Part shown: positions 33,176 to 43,055 of the stretch, piece after piece | Numbering within the stretch: the first letter of the stretch is position 1 | Layout of the letters: every line of letters starts with the position of its first letter | Assembly: GCF_035621475.1 (NCBI RefSeq) | Contig: NZ_CP141799.1 | Coordinates: 1,166,501-1,230,500, forward strand | DNA length: 64,000 bases | Source of the DNA: Pseudomonas paeninsulae | Lineage (GTDB): Bacteria; Pseudomonadota; Gammaproteobacteria; Pseudomonadales; Pseudomonadaceae | Direction of reading: 5' to 3' | Notes under the pieces: model-generated | What the model saw: the letters and a program-made list of their open reading frames with translations, nothing else | What the model was told of the DNA's origin: nothing | Databases searched by the model: none | Made by a program: the position numbers and the translations under genes

Positions 33176-35615
33176 TCAATGCCAGGTCGACAGCGCTTCC
33201 CAGGCACGGAAGCTGTCGCCGGGAATTGGCCGGCTGATCGAGAAACCCTGGGCGATGTCGCAACCGAAGTTGCCCAGGCGGGTCAGGGTTTCGCGGCTTT
33301 CCACGCCCTCGGCAACCACCTCGAGGTCGAGGTTGTGCGCCAGTTCGACGATCGAACGCACGATTTTCGCCGAGTCATCGTCGTCGCTGAGCATGTTGGT
33401 GACGAAGGATTGATCGATTTTCAGTGAGTCCACCGGCAGTTTCTGCAGGTAGGCCAGCGAGGAGTAGCCGGTGCCGAAGTCGTCGATGGTCAGCCGGGTG
33501 TCGAGGTTCCTCAGTTGGGTCAGGGTCTGCAGGGCCGCCACTGGGTCTTCCATCAGCGCGCTTTCGGTCAGCTCGAACTCGATCCAGTTGGGCTGGGCGC
33601 CCCAGGTGGCAAAGGCGCCACGAATCCGCTCGAGCAGTTTGGGGTCGCGCAGGTCGTGCGCCGACAGGTTGACCGAGATGGGTCGCGCGTCGCCTTCCTC
33701 GTGCCAGGCATAGCTCTGGCCCAGCGCCGCGTCGAGCACCCAGTAAGTGAGCGGGGTGATCAGCCCGGCGCTCTCGGCCAACTTGATGAAGTCGTTGGGT
33801 GGCAGCAGGCCATGTTGCGGATGCTGCCAGCGCACCAGGGCTTCGCTGCCGCACACCTTGTTGGTGGCGATCTGCAGTTTTGGCTGGTAGTGCAACAGCA
33901 GCTGGTTGCCATCGATCGCCCGGCGCAGTTCGCTCATCAGCGTCAGGTGCTGGGCGCATTCGCTGTCAAGACCGCCCTGGAACAGCGCATAGCCGGCGCT
34001 GGAGCGCTTGGCCTGATCCATGGCGCTGCCGGCGCGGCGGATCAGCGCGTCCGAGTCGGTGCCGTGGCCGGGGTAGAGGGCGATGCCGATGCTGGCGCGG
34101 GCATCGAGGAGCAGCCCGGACAGGTCGATCGGCTCATACAGCGCCACCAGGATCTTCTGCGCCAGTTGCGACGCCTGTTCGGCACCGCCGCTGGGCATCA
34201 ATACGGCATATTCGCTCTCGCCGATGCGCGCCACCGTGCTGCTCGCGCTCACCGCCTGCACCAGGCGCGCGGCGATGGCTTGCTGCAGGCGGTCACCTTC
34301 GGGGTAGCCGAGGGTCTCGTTGATTGCCTGGTTGCGGCCGACTTCCAGTTGCAACAGACCGAGCGCCCGGTGCTCCTGCTTGGCGCTGGCAATCGCATCC
34401 TCCAGCTGTTCGCGCAGATTCAGGCGATTCGGCAGTTCGGTCAGCGCATCGAAATAGGCCATGCGCCTGATGGTCGCTTCCGCCTGCGCCGCCTTGGCGC
34501 GGGTGCGCAGGGTGGCGATGCCGAAACCCAGATCCTTGGCCGTGGCGAACAGCAGCTCGACCTCCTGCTCGTCGAAGGCGTCGGCCTCCATTGCCATGAT
34601 CACCAGCTTGCCGATCAGTTGCTCGTCGACGCTCAGTGGTAGCACGATGGCCGAGGCGAAGCCGTGCTCGATGGCCTCGTCCAGTAGCTCATCTATCGGT
34701 TCGTCGAGGCGGTTGCGGATAACCAGCGGTCGGCCGGCCTCGAGTTCGGCAGCGAAGCGCTGGATGTAGGCCTTGCCCTTGGCGCCGGCGGCCCAGGTAT
34801 CGGCGCGGGCGAGGAAACCGTGATCGCTGCCGGCGTAGGCAACCTGGCGCTCCGGCTCGGCGGGGTCTTCCTGGCGGTAGGCGACCCAGGCCAGGCGGTA
34901 ACCGCATTCGGCCACCAGCACCCGGCAGACTTCCTCGAGTAGGTCGGACTCATCGCTGGCATGGATCAGTGCATGGTTGACCGCCACCCGCGTCGCCAGG
35001 GCGCGATTGAGGCGCTGGATCTCCTGCTCGGCCTGCGCGCGGCGGGCCTTGCTGCGCAGGGTTTCGATGCCGAATGCCAGGTCCTCGGCGGCTTCGCTCA
35101 GCAGTTCCATTTCTTGCGCGGCAAAGGCATCGGGCTCCGGGGCACCGATGCCGAGAGCACCGAAGATCTCGCCGTCGACCCGTAGCGGCAGCGACAGCAC
35201 CGAGGCGATGCCGTGTTGGATGGCGCCCTCGCGCCAGGGTGCGGCGTCGGGGTCGGTCAGCAGGTTGTGGGTCAGGCTCAGCTGGCCGGTGCGGATCGCG
35301 GTGCCGGAGGGGCCGTGGCCGCGCTCGTTGTCGGCCCAGGAAATGTTCAGCGAGTCGACATAGGCCTGGTCGACCCCGGCATGGGCCAGGGGGGACACTG
35401 TCTTCGCACGGATCGTGCTCGGCGCGGCCGACCCAGGCCAGGCGATAACCGGCCTGCTCGACGATCACCCGACAGATCGCCTGGAGCAGGGTGGCCTCGT
35501 CTTCGGCACGCAGCAACGCCCGATTGCAGCCACTCAAAGTGCGCAACGCGCGGTTGAGGTACGGGTGTTCCTGGTTGGTGGAGCTTGGCGCTGGCACAGT
35601 TCGTCTCCGACTCAT
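33176..35615 (-). CDS. GAF-GAF-GGDEF-EAL protein with a frameshift in the first GAF domain
   Basis: The intended product is about 812 residues. It begins MSRRRTVPAPSS at 35615 and runs in one frame to about 35408, then continues in another to 33176. One extra base at about 35408 explains this: dropping it gives EHDPAKTVSPLAHAG, as in related proteins. Two GAF-type sensor domains are followed by a GGDEF domain in which the active-site motif is degenerate (RIGESEYAVLM), and by an EAL domain with SEALVRWQHP and DDFGTGYSSLAYL intact. It should therefore be a c-di-GMP phosphodiesterase, not a cyclase. The downstream part has no good start of its own, so the shift either inactivates it or is a sequence error. 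Confidence 0.82.
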
Positions 35616-35690
35616 GCACGATCTGCCTTGAGTATAGAGTTGCACAGCGGCGCAGGGTTCCGCCGGCTGAACGGTGCAGGCCAGCAGGCG

Positions 35691-36095
35691 CTAGCGAAAC
35701 TTGGCGAAAACCCGCTCGGAGAACACCAGCTGGGCGAACAGCGGATAGCACAGGTAGTGCAGGGCGAGGATCAGCAGGGCCATGGGGCTGGGGTCGTCCT
35801 TGAGCGTCATCAGCCCCAGTAGGCCGAGATAGAGCAGCGCCAGTACCCCGCCATAGAGCCAGACCAGATGCCGCCGTTCGCTCGGCAGCGGCGCGCGGCT
35901 GTTGCGCCACGCAAACCACAGGGCCATGCCGCCGGCCACAACCATGGCGATCAATAAGGTACTCAGCAGACCGCCCAGTTTGACCAAGGTGCGCAGCAGC
36001 AGATTGAGCACGATCACCGCGGCTACACCACTTAGGGCCAGGCGGGCGACGGGCACGGCGGCAGGGCGCGAAGTCAGATCATTTGAGGCAGGCAT
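35691..36095 (-). CDS. conserved membrane protein of unknown function
   Basis: A 134-residue protein with four predicted membrane helices (about 15-37, 41-61, 74-95 and 103-123), including VWLYGGVLALLYLGLLGLM and LILALHYLCYPLFAQLVF. I do not recognise a characterised family; it resembles DUF2069-like small membrane proteins. Its ATG at 36095 immediately follows the SDR stop at 36096, so the two genes are one transcription unit. Confidence 0.7.
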   Translation of the reverse strand: MPASNDLTSRPAAVPVARLALSGVAAVIVLNLLLRTLVKLGGLLSTLLIAMVVAGGMALWFAWRNSRAPLPSERRHLVWLYGGVLALLYLGLLGLMTLKDDPSPMALLILALHYLCYPLFAQLVFSERVFAKFR

Positions 36096-36926
36096 TCAGA
36101 GACTCCGGTTCAAGCCGAAACGTTTTTTCAGGACCGCATCGAGCAGGGTTTTTGGCACCAGTGCCGCGATCAGCGGCAGGACCCGGCTGCCGTTGCCCAG
36201 GCGCAACAGGCGCGGGCGCTTGGCGCTTTGCACGGCAGCGAGCAGGTTGCGGGCCAAGTGGCTGGCGGGCGTGGGGTTGTCCTGGGAGGCGTTGGCGCGG
36301 GCGCGGATACCCGCACGGAGTGGCCACCAGGGCGAAGCTTCGTCGATCAGCTGCTCGGCCTGCTGACTGGCATTGGCGCCGAAGCTGGAGGCAATGGCGC
36401 CGGGTTGCACTTCCATGACCTCGATGGCGAAGGGCGCCAGCTCCAGGCGCAAGGCATCGGACAGCGCATGTACGGCGGCTTTCGAGGCGCAGTAGGCCCC
36501 GGCGAAGGGGGTAACCAAAATCCCGGAAACGCTGCCGATATTCACCACCAGGCCCTTGTTGCGCCGCAGCAGCGGGAACAGCGCCCGGGTCACGCCGACG
36601 AGGGCAAACACATTGGTCTCGAACTGCCGGCGCATGGCCTCGACGCCGCCATCGAGCAGCGGGCCCATGGCGCCGTAACCGGCGTTGTTGATCAGTACGT
36701 CCAGGCCGCCGACTTGCGCCTGCATGCGTTCGGCCAGTTGACCCAGGCCCAGGCCGTCGTTGACGTCCAGTTGCACCGCGGTAAACCCGGCCGCGCTGAG
36801 CGTGGCGAGGTCGGCGCTTTGGCGGGCCGTGGCCCACACCTGATAGCCGGCCTGCTGGAATGCGTCGGCCAGGGCGCGGCCGATGCCGCTGGAGCAACCG
36901 GTAATCAGGGCGGTGGGCTGGGTCAT
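36096..36926 (-). CDS. short-chain dehydrogenase/reductase
   Basis: A 276-residue classical SDR. The cofactor motif is ITGCSSGIGRALADAFQQAG (TGxxxGIG), NNAGYGAMGP is the NNAG motif, and the catalytic set is Ser in NIGSVSG with YCASKAA (YxxxK). The Arg after the first glycines and WATARQS suggest NADP preference. The substrate is unknown. A 260-base MITE-like element begins 30 bases upstream of the start, so the promoter must lie in or beyond it. Confidence 0.9.
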   Translation of the reverse strand: MTQPTALITGCSSGIGRALADAFQQAGYQVWATARQSADLATLSAAGFTAVQLDVNDGLGLGQLAERMQAQVGGLDVLINNAGYGAMGPLLDGGVEAMRRQFETNVFALVGVTRALFPLLRRNKGLVVNIGSVSGILVTPFAGAYCASKAAVHALSDALRLELAPFAIEVMEVQPGAIASSFGANASQQAEQLIDEASPWWPLRAGIRARANASQDNPTPASHLARNLLAAVQSAKRPRLLRLGNGSRVLPLIAALVPKTLLDAVLKKRFGLNRSL

Positions 36927-37252
36927 GCGGGCATCCTTGGTTGTTATACGTATTAGGCCGCTAAAAAACGTAGGCGAGGCAGGCAAGACAAGGCGCTATG
37001 TAGAAACAGCCTTCGGCTGATCAAAGCGGCGAGAAACGTAGCGCAGTGAAGTAACAGCCAACGGCTGACCCGCAGGGTGAGCGCAGCGAATCAAGCGGAC
37101 TGGGCTCGCACGCGAGTTTACTACTGTAAATGAGCATTACTCGTTTCACTCGCCCTTCGGGTCGCGCTGAAGCGCGTTAGCCGCAAGCGGCTTGCCGAGC
37201 CTGTTTTTAACGCCCTTATCTTTTCAAGAAGAGGGCCAATACAGGTAGTTTT
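36927..37252. other. intergenic region occupied by a MITE-like element
   Basis: Of these 326 bases, 260 belong to the family-A element at 36956-37215. Only about 29 bases separate it from the SDR start and 37 from the end of the next gene. Confidence 0.7.
36956..37215. mobile_element. MITE-like element, family A, copy 2
   Basis: Ends GGCCGCTAAAAAAC and GTTTTTAACGCCC are imperfect inverted repeats. The interior shares GAAGTAACAGCC, ACCCGCAGGGTGAGCG, GTAAATGAG and GCGCTGAAGCGCGTTAG with the reverse complement of 15094-15310. It is longer (260 against 217 bases) because of extra sequence near the left end. No coding capacity is visible. Confidence 0.7.
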
Positions 37253-37717
37253 TCAGTGACTGAAGCTGCCTTGCAGGCGTTCGGCCCGGAATTCCAGGGT
37301 GCTGGCGCGGTAGCCGCTGCGCAGGGTCGGCACGGGCAGGCAGTCCTGCCAGGTGGCGCCTGGCAGCAGTTCGCCGGGGCCGCTGTAGCGGGGGGATTCG
37401 TAGAGGCGTTCGACCAGGTTGACGCTGTCGCCGGGGCGGTTGGCGGCGATCTTCCAGTGCAGTTCGAGCAGGGCGGCGTCGCTGCCGTTTTTCAGGGTCA
37501 GGGCCAGGGGGCGGTTGGCTGGGCAGTTTTGCGGATCGTAGACCAGGCGCAGTTGCATATGCGCCAGGTGGCGCATCTCGCGGCTTTCCTGCCAGAGCAC
37601 CCAGCTAGCCACCAGGCCCAGGCCGATCAAGGCGGCAAGGGAGATAGGCAGGGCTTTGCTCGGGTAGCGGATCAGCAGGACCAGCCAGCTCAGAACCAGT
37701 ATCGCGCCGAATAACAT
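37253..37717 (-). CDS. conserved membrane-anchored protein of unknown function
   Basis: A 154-residue protein with two N-terminal membrane helices (LFGAILVLSWLVLLI and ISLAALIGLGLVASWVLW) and a soluble C-terminal domain containing YDPQNCPANRPLALTLKNGS and a later Cys in WQDCLPVP. Such proteins are common in pseudomonads next to unrelated genes and are sometimes labelled multidrug transporter without support. I do not assign a function. Confidence 0.7.
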   Translation of the reverse strand: MLFGAILVLSWLVLLIRYPSKALPISLAALIGLGLVASWVLWQESREMRHLAHMQLRLVYDPQNCPANRPLALTLKNGSDAALLELHWKIAANRPGDSVNLVERLYESPRYSGPGELLPGATWQDCLPVPTLRSGYRASTLEFRAERLQGSFSH

Positions 37718-37794
37718 AGGGGGAACCTTGGTGGATAAAACAGGGCTTTATCCTACACAAGGCTGGGGCGACATGCGCCCTGCTGGCGGATGTC

Positions 37795-37836
37795 GAAAAA
37801 AGCAACGCCGGCCCTGTCTGTGACAAGGGCCGGCGT
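37795..37836 (-). terminator. rho-independent terminator of the alginate operon
   Basis: On the minus strand an 11-base stem (37826-37836 and 37805-37815, AGGGCCGGCGT type) is followed by GC and a run of six T (37796-37801). It lies 27 bases past the algA stop codon at 37863. Confidence 0.9.
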
Positions 37837-37862
37837 CTGTTTGCCGCGGGTTTAAAGTCGAC

Positions 37863-39302
37863 TTAGTTGGCGACGATGCTCAGCGGTGTTGCCTGGCTGC
37901 GACCATAGACGTCTTCCAGGCGTTCGATGTCGTCTTCACCGAGGTAGCTGCCCGATTGCACTTCGATGATTTCCAGCGGGATCTTGCCGGGGTTGCTCAG
38001 GCGGTGCACCGCGGTCATGGGAATGTAGGTGGACTGGTTTTCGGTGAGCAGGAACACCTTGTCGTCACAGGTCACCTCGGCGGTGCCTGATACCACGATC
38101 CAGTGTTCGGCACGGTGATGGTGCATCTGCAAGGACAGGGTGGCGCCAGGCTTGACCGAGATATGTTTGACCTGGAAGCGTCCGCCCATGTCCACCGAGT
38201 CGTAGGAACCCCAAGGCCGATAGACCTCGCAATGGTTCTGGGTTTCGCTGCGGCCTTGCGCATTGAGCTGATTGACCACGGTCTTGACGTCCTGCACGTG
38301 GTCGCGGTGGGCGATCATCATGGCGTCCTTGGTTTCCACCACGACTATGTCGTCCAGGCCGATCACCGAGACCAGCTTGCCGTTGCCATGCACCAGGCAA
38401 TTGCGGCTGTCGTGCACCATGACATCGCCCTTGGTGACGTTGCCGTTCTTGTCCTTGTCGTGCACGTCCCAGATCGACGACCAGCTGCCGACATCGTTCC
38501 AGCCAGCATCGAGCGGTACCACGCAGGCGCGGGTGGTCTTTTCCATCACCGAGTAGTCGATGGAGTTGTCCGGGCAGCACTCGAAGGTGGCGGCGTCGAT
38601 ATTGACGATATTACCCTCGATCTCGCTACGTTCCAGGGCCAGCAGGCAGGTGTCGTAGATGTCGGCGTCGTGCTTCTTCAGTTCTTCCAGGTAACGGCTG
38701 GCGCGGAACAGGAACATGCCGCTGTTCCAGAAGTAGTCGCCGGACTCGACGAATGTCCGGGCGCGCGCTTCATCGGGTTTCTCGACGAAGGACTGCACGC
38801 GAATCACACCTTCTGGCAGAAGGGGGTCGGCAATCGATTTGATGTAGCCGTAGCCGGTTTCCGGACGCACAGCCGGGATGCCGAACAGCACCATTTCGCC
38901 TTTTTCGGCGGCCTTGCTGCCCAGCGCCAGGGCGTCCTGGAAGGCTTGCTGGTTTTCCAGCACATGGTCGGCGGGCAGGACCAGCAGCAGCTCGTCACGG
39001 CCTTCGGCGAGCAGCTTCATGGCGGCGATGGCCACCGCCGGCGCGGTATTGCGGCCAAAGGGCTCGAGCAGGAGCGCCTGGGACTCCAGTTGTTGGCTTT
39101 GCAGTTGTTCCTGGACGATAAAGCGGTGTTCCTTGTTGCACACCAGCAGCGGCGCCTGCATGCCGTCGAAGGTCAGGCGCTTGATGGTTTGCTGGAACAG
39201 GGTGTCATCGCCAGTGAGGGCGAGGAACTGCTTGGGGAACTGCTTGCGCGAGAGGGGCCATAGGCGCGAACCGCTACCACCGGAAAGAATTACTGGAATC
39301 AT
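37863..39302 (-). CDS. algA: AlgA, phosphomannose isomerase / GDP-mannose pyrophosphorylase
   Basis: A 479-residue bifunctional enzyme giving mannose-6-phosphate from fructose-6-phosphate and GDP-mannose from mannose-1-phosphate, the first and third steps to alginate. The pyrophosphorylase domain starts VILSGGSGSRLWPLSRKQFP, and VEKPDEARA holds the catalytic Lys region. The cupin isomerase domain (about 350-479) has RPWGSYDSVDMGGRFQVKH and SLQMHHHRAEHWIVVSG, with metal-binding His and Glu. The ATG at 39302 has AGGAG 7 bases upstream. It is the last gene of the operon, with a terminator after it. Confidence 0.96.
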   Translation of the reverse strand: MIPVILSGGSGSRLWPLSRKQFPKQFLALTGDDTLFQQTIKRLTFDGMQAPLLVCNKEHRFIVQEQLQSQQLESQALLLEPFGRNTAPAVAIAAMKLLAEGRDELLLVLPADHVLENQQAFQDALALGSKAAEKGEMVLFGIPAVRPETGYGYIKSIADPLLPEGVIRVQSFVEKPDEARARTFVESGDYFWNSGMFLFRASRYLEELKKHDADIYDTCLLALERSEIEGNIVNIDAATFECCPDNSIDYSVMEKTTRACVVPLDAGWNDVGSWSSIWDVHDKDKNGNVTKGDVMVHDSRNCLVHGNGKLVSVIGLDDIVVVETKDAMMIAHRDHVQDVKTVVNQLNAQGRSETQNHCEVYRPWGSYDSVDMGGRFQVKHISVKPGATLSLQMHHHRAEHWIVVSGTAEVTCDDKVFLLTENQSTYIPMTAVHRLSNPGKIPLEIIEVQSGSYLGEDDIERLEDVYGRSQATPLSIVAN

Positions 39303-39476
39303 GTCTGTACTCCTAAAGCGTTTATGCACTCGGTTGGACGTCTCCCGCACTCTGGCGGGAGGTCCAGTTACCCAGGCTGAGCGAACAGCTCTGGGGGCAT
39401 CACTCCAAAACGCCTCCTCATGAAGGCGCTAATTGCAGGTCGGTCTATTGCCGAGCTTGGCTGCTGTCCGGGTTGC

Positions 39477-40124
39477 TTAATCGGTCTTGGCTGGGCGCTT
39501 GACCCACACCGGCGAGAGCTGGCTGGCCTTGCCGGTGATGTACAGGCTGACTACCTCACCGCGCGCCAGGGTGACGGGCTTGAGGTCGCTGACTTTCTTG
39601 TTGCCGTCGAACAGCGCCAGGCTGATCTTGACCGGGTTGACTTCGCGCTCGCCGTTGCCATCCGGGGCGACGTTGTCGACTACCGCGGCCTTGCCGTCGG
39701 CGGTCTTCAGGCTGAGCGTGCTGTCGGACAGGTTCTGTACCCGGAGCAGGGCTTTCTGCTTGTTCTGGAATGCGGCTTCTTCCACCAGCTTGGGTTCTGC
39801 GCCCGGCTGGTTGACCAGGGTGTAGTAACGGTCGGCGTCGAGTTTCACCGGCAGGCTGCTGCTGCCGACCTGGGCGCTGTAGCTGCCGGCCGGGAGATAG
39901 CTGAAGTCGCTGGAGCCAAGCGGCGCAACGTCGCTGAGCTCGGTGTTGCCGACGCTGACGCTGAGCTCGCTGTTGCCGGCGTTATAGGCGCGGACGAAGG
40001 CCGATCCCTTGGGCGCGATGGGGGCGTAGAGGCCACCTTCGCCGGCGTGTGCGTGCAGGGCGCTGAAGCCCAGGGCGATGGCGCCGACGTACGACATCCA
40101 GCTGTATTTGGTTGGTCTGTTCAT
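39477..40124 (-). CDS. algF: AlgF, alginate O-acetylation protein
   Basis: A 215-residue periplasmic protein. The signal peptide ends near SALHAHA (about residue 27), and the mature part has two beta-sandwich-like halves (for example GGLYAPIAPKGSAFVRAYN and SYLPAGSYSAQVGSSSLPV). AlgF is needed for O-acetylation of alginate with AlgI, AlgJ and AlgX, probably passing acetyl groups or bridging partners. The length matches P. aeruginosa AlgF (216). A 174-base gap separates it from algA. Confidence 0.95.
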   Translation of the reverse strand: MNRPTKYSWMSYVGAIALGFSALHAHAGEGGLYAPIAPKGSAFVRAYNAGNSELSVSVGNTELSDVAPLGSSDFSYLPAGSYSAQVGSSSLPVKLDADRYYTLVNQPGAEPKLVEEAAFQNKQKALLRVQNLSDSTLSLKTADGKAAVVDNVAPDGNGEREVNPVKISLALFDGNKKVSDLKPVTLARGEVVSLYITGKASQLSPVWVKRPAKTD

Positions 40125-40199
40125 GGGTAGTGCTCCATGTGATTTAACAAAATGATCTGTCGACCATGTGGGGGTGAGACCTCAGAACGGACGGCTGAT

Positions 40200-41342
40200 T
40201 CAATTGTTGTTGCTGCTGGCCAGGCGTTGTTGGCTGCTGTTGCTTTTCAGCTCGGCTATCCAGGCCTGATCGAAGTTGCTGAGGTCGTTGGCCATCGGCA
40301 GGTAGCGTTCGGGGAATTCCCAGATCAGCAGCTGCGGTGTGGCGTTGGCAAATTCGTCGCTTTGTAGGTACTTGAGCATCGGCACGATCGGCCCCTGGCC
40401 GTCTTCGGCGTGGTTGCTCAGGTCGCGTTGCAGGTGTTGGCGCAGGGCGCCAGCAAAATTCCAGTTGGGGTTGGCGCTGTAACTGGTGCCGACCAGCGCC
40501 ACCGGCATGTCGCTGTCGGCGAACAGCGCATCGGTGCCGTTGACCTGGTCCGCGGCACGGGTTTGGTACTGCTGCAACTGATCGGGTTCGGGTAGCAGTT
40601 GCTCGAACAGCGGCGCCAGCGGCAGGAAGCTGGTCAGGTCGCCGAGCAGTGGCTTCTGCTTGGTGGCCTGGGTGACGAACTCCTGCGGTTCGCCGTTGAG
40701 GGCTAGCGAGCGGCTGACGGTTTCACTCAGTTGGCGGGCGACGAGATCCGCGCCCAGCGGTGTCCAGTGGGTGTCGGTGCGCAGGAACAGTTGCCCGCTG
40801 TTCTTCTCGGCCTGCAGGTTGGCGAGCAAATCCGGTGCGGCGATGTCGGCGCTGCGCACCGCGCTGTGAAAGCGCTGGTAGAGATCCTTGCGCTGGCTGC
40901 TGATGGGGTTGTCACCGACGTGCTCCGGGTACAGGCGCGACTTCGACGGCACTATCGCCAGCAGCAACAGCACATCGTGTTGCGCCAGTTGGTCACGCAC
41001 GCCCTGAATCAGCGCCAGGTTGTCGCGCTGATTCTGTTGACCGTCGGCCACCGGGTTGAACTCTTCATCCGAGTACAGCCAGTCGTGCTTGCCGATCACC
41101 ACCCCGGGGCGGCCTTCGTTGAACAGCACGTAGTCCAGCGCGGCCCAGACATTGGTGCCGAGCTGCTTGATCGGGAATTGCTTGTCGTAATGGCTCTCGA
41201 AGCTTGTCGCCAGGTTGCCGTCGAGCACGCTGAACTGGTTGGGGGCCTGGTAACTCAGGACCCCGCGCATGGACCAGAGCAGCAGCAGGGTCAGCACGCC
41301 GAGGAACAGGGCGATGTAGAGTTTGCGTAATGGACGCGTCAT
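40200..41342 (-). CDS. algJ: AlgJ, alginate O-acetylesterase/acetyltransferase
   Basis: A 380-residue SGNH-like protein anchored by an N-terminal helix (LRKLYIALFLGVLTLLLLWS) with a periplasmic catalytic domain. DTHWTPLGADLVARQ holds the Asp-His pair and VGTSYSANPNWNF the Ser nucleophile. It takes acetyl groups delivered by AlgI during alginate acetylation. The start at 41342 is chosen because GAGG lies 6 bases upstream; an ATG at 41354, right after the algI stop, is an alternative. Confidence 0.94.
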   Translation of the reverse strand: MTRPLRKLYIALFLGVLTLLLLWSMRGVLSYQAPNQFSVLDGNLATSFESHYDKQFPIKQLGTNVWAALDYVLFNEGRPGVVIGKHDWLYSDEEFNPVADGQQNQRDNLALIQGVRDQLAQHDVLLLLAIVPSKSRLYPEHVGDNPISSQRKDLYQRFHSAVRSADIAAPDLLANLQAEKNSGQLFLRTDTHWTPLGADLVARQLSETVSRSLALNGEPQEFVTQATKQKPLLGDLTSFLPLAPLFEQLLPEPDQLQQYQTRAADQVNGTDALFADSDMPVALVGTSYSANPNWNFAGALRQHLQRDLSNHAEDGQGPIVPMLKYLQSDEFANATPQLLIWEFPERYLPMANDLSNFDQAWIAELKSNSSQQRLASSNNN

Positions 41343-41354
41343 GCTCGGCCTCAT

Positions 41355-42899
41355 TCAGAATTGGAAATAAAGAAAGGGGGAGTAGCTCTGCGCCGAGAGC
41401 TTCAACACCGAAGCGCAGAACAGCAGGAGCAACGCGCCCCGGACCAGGTAGCGCGGTACGGCGGCGCTCCAGGTGGCTTGTTGCACCAGCACTCCGCCGC
41501 TGCCAACGAGCAGCCCCTGCTCATCGCCAGGCACGGCCTTGACCATGCGCGACAGGTCGGTCGCCGGCCCATCGGCGCGGGCATCCAGCGCCTTGTGGCG
41601 ATAGAACTGACGCAAGCCGCAAAAGGCCATGACCGCATAGGCCAATACCAGGGTGGCGATCTGCAGGTCGCTGATGCTGGCGCTGTTGAGTTCGCTGAGC
41701 TGCAAGCCTTGGCTGCTGAAGAGCGCCGGGCTGAACATGGCGCTGTACATGCGCCAGGCGATGTCCAGGTTCTCGGCGCGGAAGATCACCCAACCGAGCA
41801 TCACCAGGAAGAAGGTGAACAGCCACTTCAGCGGATTGATCACCTTGGGTGCGGCGTTCACTCCAAACAGGCGTTCGATCGCCAGCCACATGCCGTGCCA
41901 GGCGCCCCAGATCAGGAAGGTCCAGTTGGCGCCATGCCACAGGCCACCGAGTAGCATGGTCAGGAACAGGTTGCGGTAGGTGTTGAAGGTACCGCTGCGG
42001 TTGCCGCCCAGCGGCACGTACAGGTAGTCGCGCAGCCAGGTCGACAGGCTGATGTGCCAGCGTCGCCAGAACTCGGTGATCGATTGGCTGATATAGGGCT
42101 GGTTGAAATTTTCCATAAAGCGGAAACCCATCATCAGGCCGAGGCCGATGGCCATGTCGCTGTAGCCGGAGAAGTCGAAATACAGTTGCGCGGTGTAGGC
42201 GATCATGCCCAGCCAGGCGTCGCCGGTGCTGGGGTCTTGCAGGGCGAAAATCTGCTCGACCAGCGGCGCCAGGCTGTCGGCGATGAACACCTTCTTGACG
42301 AAGCCCTGCATAAAGCGCGTGGCGCCTTCGGAGAACTTGTCGAGGCTATGGGTGCGGTCGGTGAACTGGTCGGCCAGATCCTTGTAGCGCAATACCGGCC
42401 CGGCAATCAGCTGCGGGAACAGGGCGATAAAGGCGGCGAAGTTGATCAGGTTTTCCGTGGGTTTGGTGTCGCCGCGGTACACGTCGATCAGGTAGCTGAG
42501 CGACTGGAAGATATAGAAGGAGATGCCGATCGGCAGGATCACATGGGTCAGCAGGAACGGCTCGAAGCCGGCGCCTTCCAACACCTTGTTGATGTTTTCC
42601 ACGCCGAAGTTGGCGTACTTGAAGTAACCCAGGGTCGCCAGGTTGCCGGCCACGCCGCCGATCACCCAGCGCTGCGCCGCCTTGCTGCGCACTCCGGCGC
42701 GATAGATGCGCAGGCCGAAACCGTAGTTCCACAGGGTGACTGCGACGAACAGCAGGAGGAAGTCCACCCGCCACCAGGCGTAGAAGGCGTAGCTGCCGAT
42801 CAGGATCAACAGGTTGCGATAGCGATTACTGCTCAAGTAATACAGGCCGAGAAAGATCGGCATGAACAGGAACAGGAATACGTTGGATGAAAAGACCAT
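41355..42899 (-). CDS. algI: AlgI, MBOAT acetyl transporter for alginate acetylation
   Basis: A 514-residue membrane-bound O-acyltransferase with ten or more helices. WRRWHISLSTWLRDYLYVPL and GLWHGANWTFLIWGAWHGMW are the MBOAT motifs; the His in the second is the catalytic residue. It moves acetyl groups across the inner membrane to AlgJ and AlgX. P. aeruginosa AlgI has 520 residues. A 156-base gap with stem-loops separates it from algL upstream. Confidence 0.96.
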   Translation of the reverse strand: MVFSSNVFLFLFMPIFLGLYYLSSNRYRNLLILIGSYAFYAWWRVDFLLLFVAVTLWNYGFGLRIYRAGVRSKAAQRWVIGGVAGNLATLGYFKYANFGVENINKVLEGAGFEPFLLTHVILPIGISFYIFQSLSYLIDVYRGDTKPTENLINFAAFIALFPQLIAGPVLRYKDLADQFTDRTHSLDKFSEGATRFMQGFVKKVFIADSLAPLVEQIFALQDPSTGDAWLGMIAYTAQLYFDFSGYSDMAIGLGLMMGFRFMENFNQPYISQSITEFWRRWHISLSTWLRDYLYVPLGGNRSGTFNTYRNLFLTMLLGGLWHGANWTFLIWGAWHGMWLAIERLFGVNAAPKVINPLKWLFTFFLVMLGWVIFRAENLDIAWRMYSAMFSPALFSSQGLQLSELNSASISDLQIATLVLAYAVMAFCGLRQFYRHKALDARADGPATDLSRMVKAVPGDEQGLLVGSGGVLVQQATWSAAVPRYLVRGALLLLFCASVLKLSAQSYSPFLYFQF

Positions 42900-42937
42900 C
42901 CGTAGATCTCCGGTGAGTTACAACTCTTCCGGGGCTC

Positions 42938-42999
42938 GCAAGCCCCCCTTACCCCCCGCGAGCGGGAGGGTGTTTCACACCGTCCGTGGACGGGCTTGC
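42938..42999 (-). repeat. stem-loop region between algL and algI
   Basis: GCAAGCCC (42938-42945) pairs with GGGCTTGC (42992-42999), with smaller stems inside, such as CCCGCGAGCGGG and GGTGTTTCACACC. There is no T-run. This is the longest unexplained gap inside the operon apart from algF-algA and could set the ratio of upstream to downstream mRNA. Confidence 0.55.
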
Positions 43000-43055
43000 A
43001 AGCTTGCTGGGGCTATTGCGTCCAGCCCGGTAAAGCGTTCACCGTTCGAGGTGAC

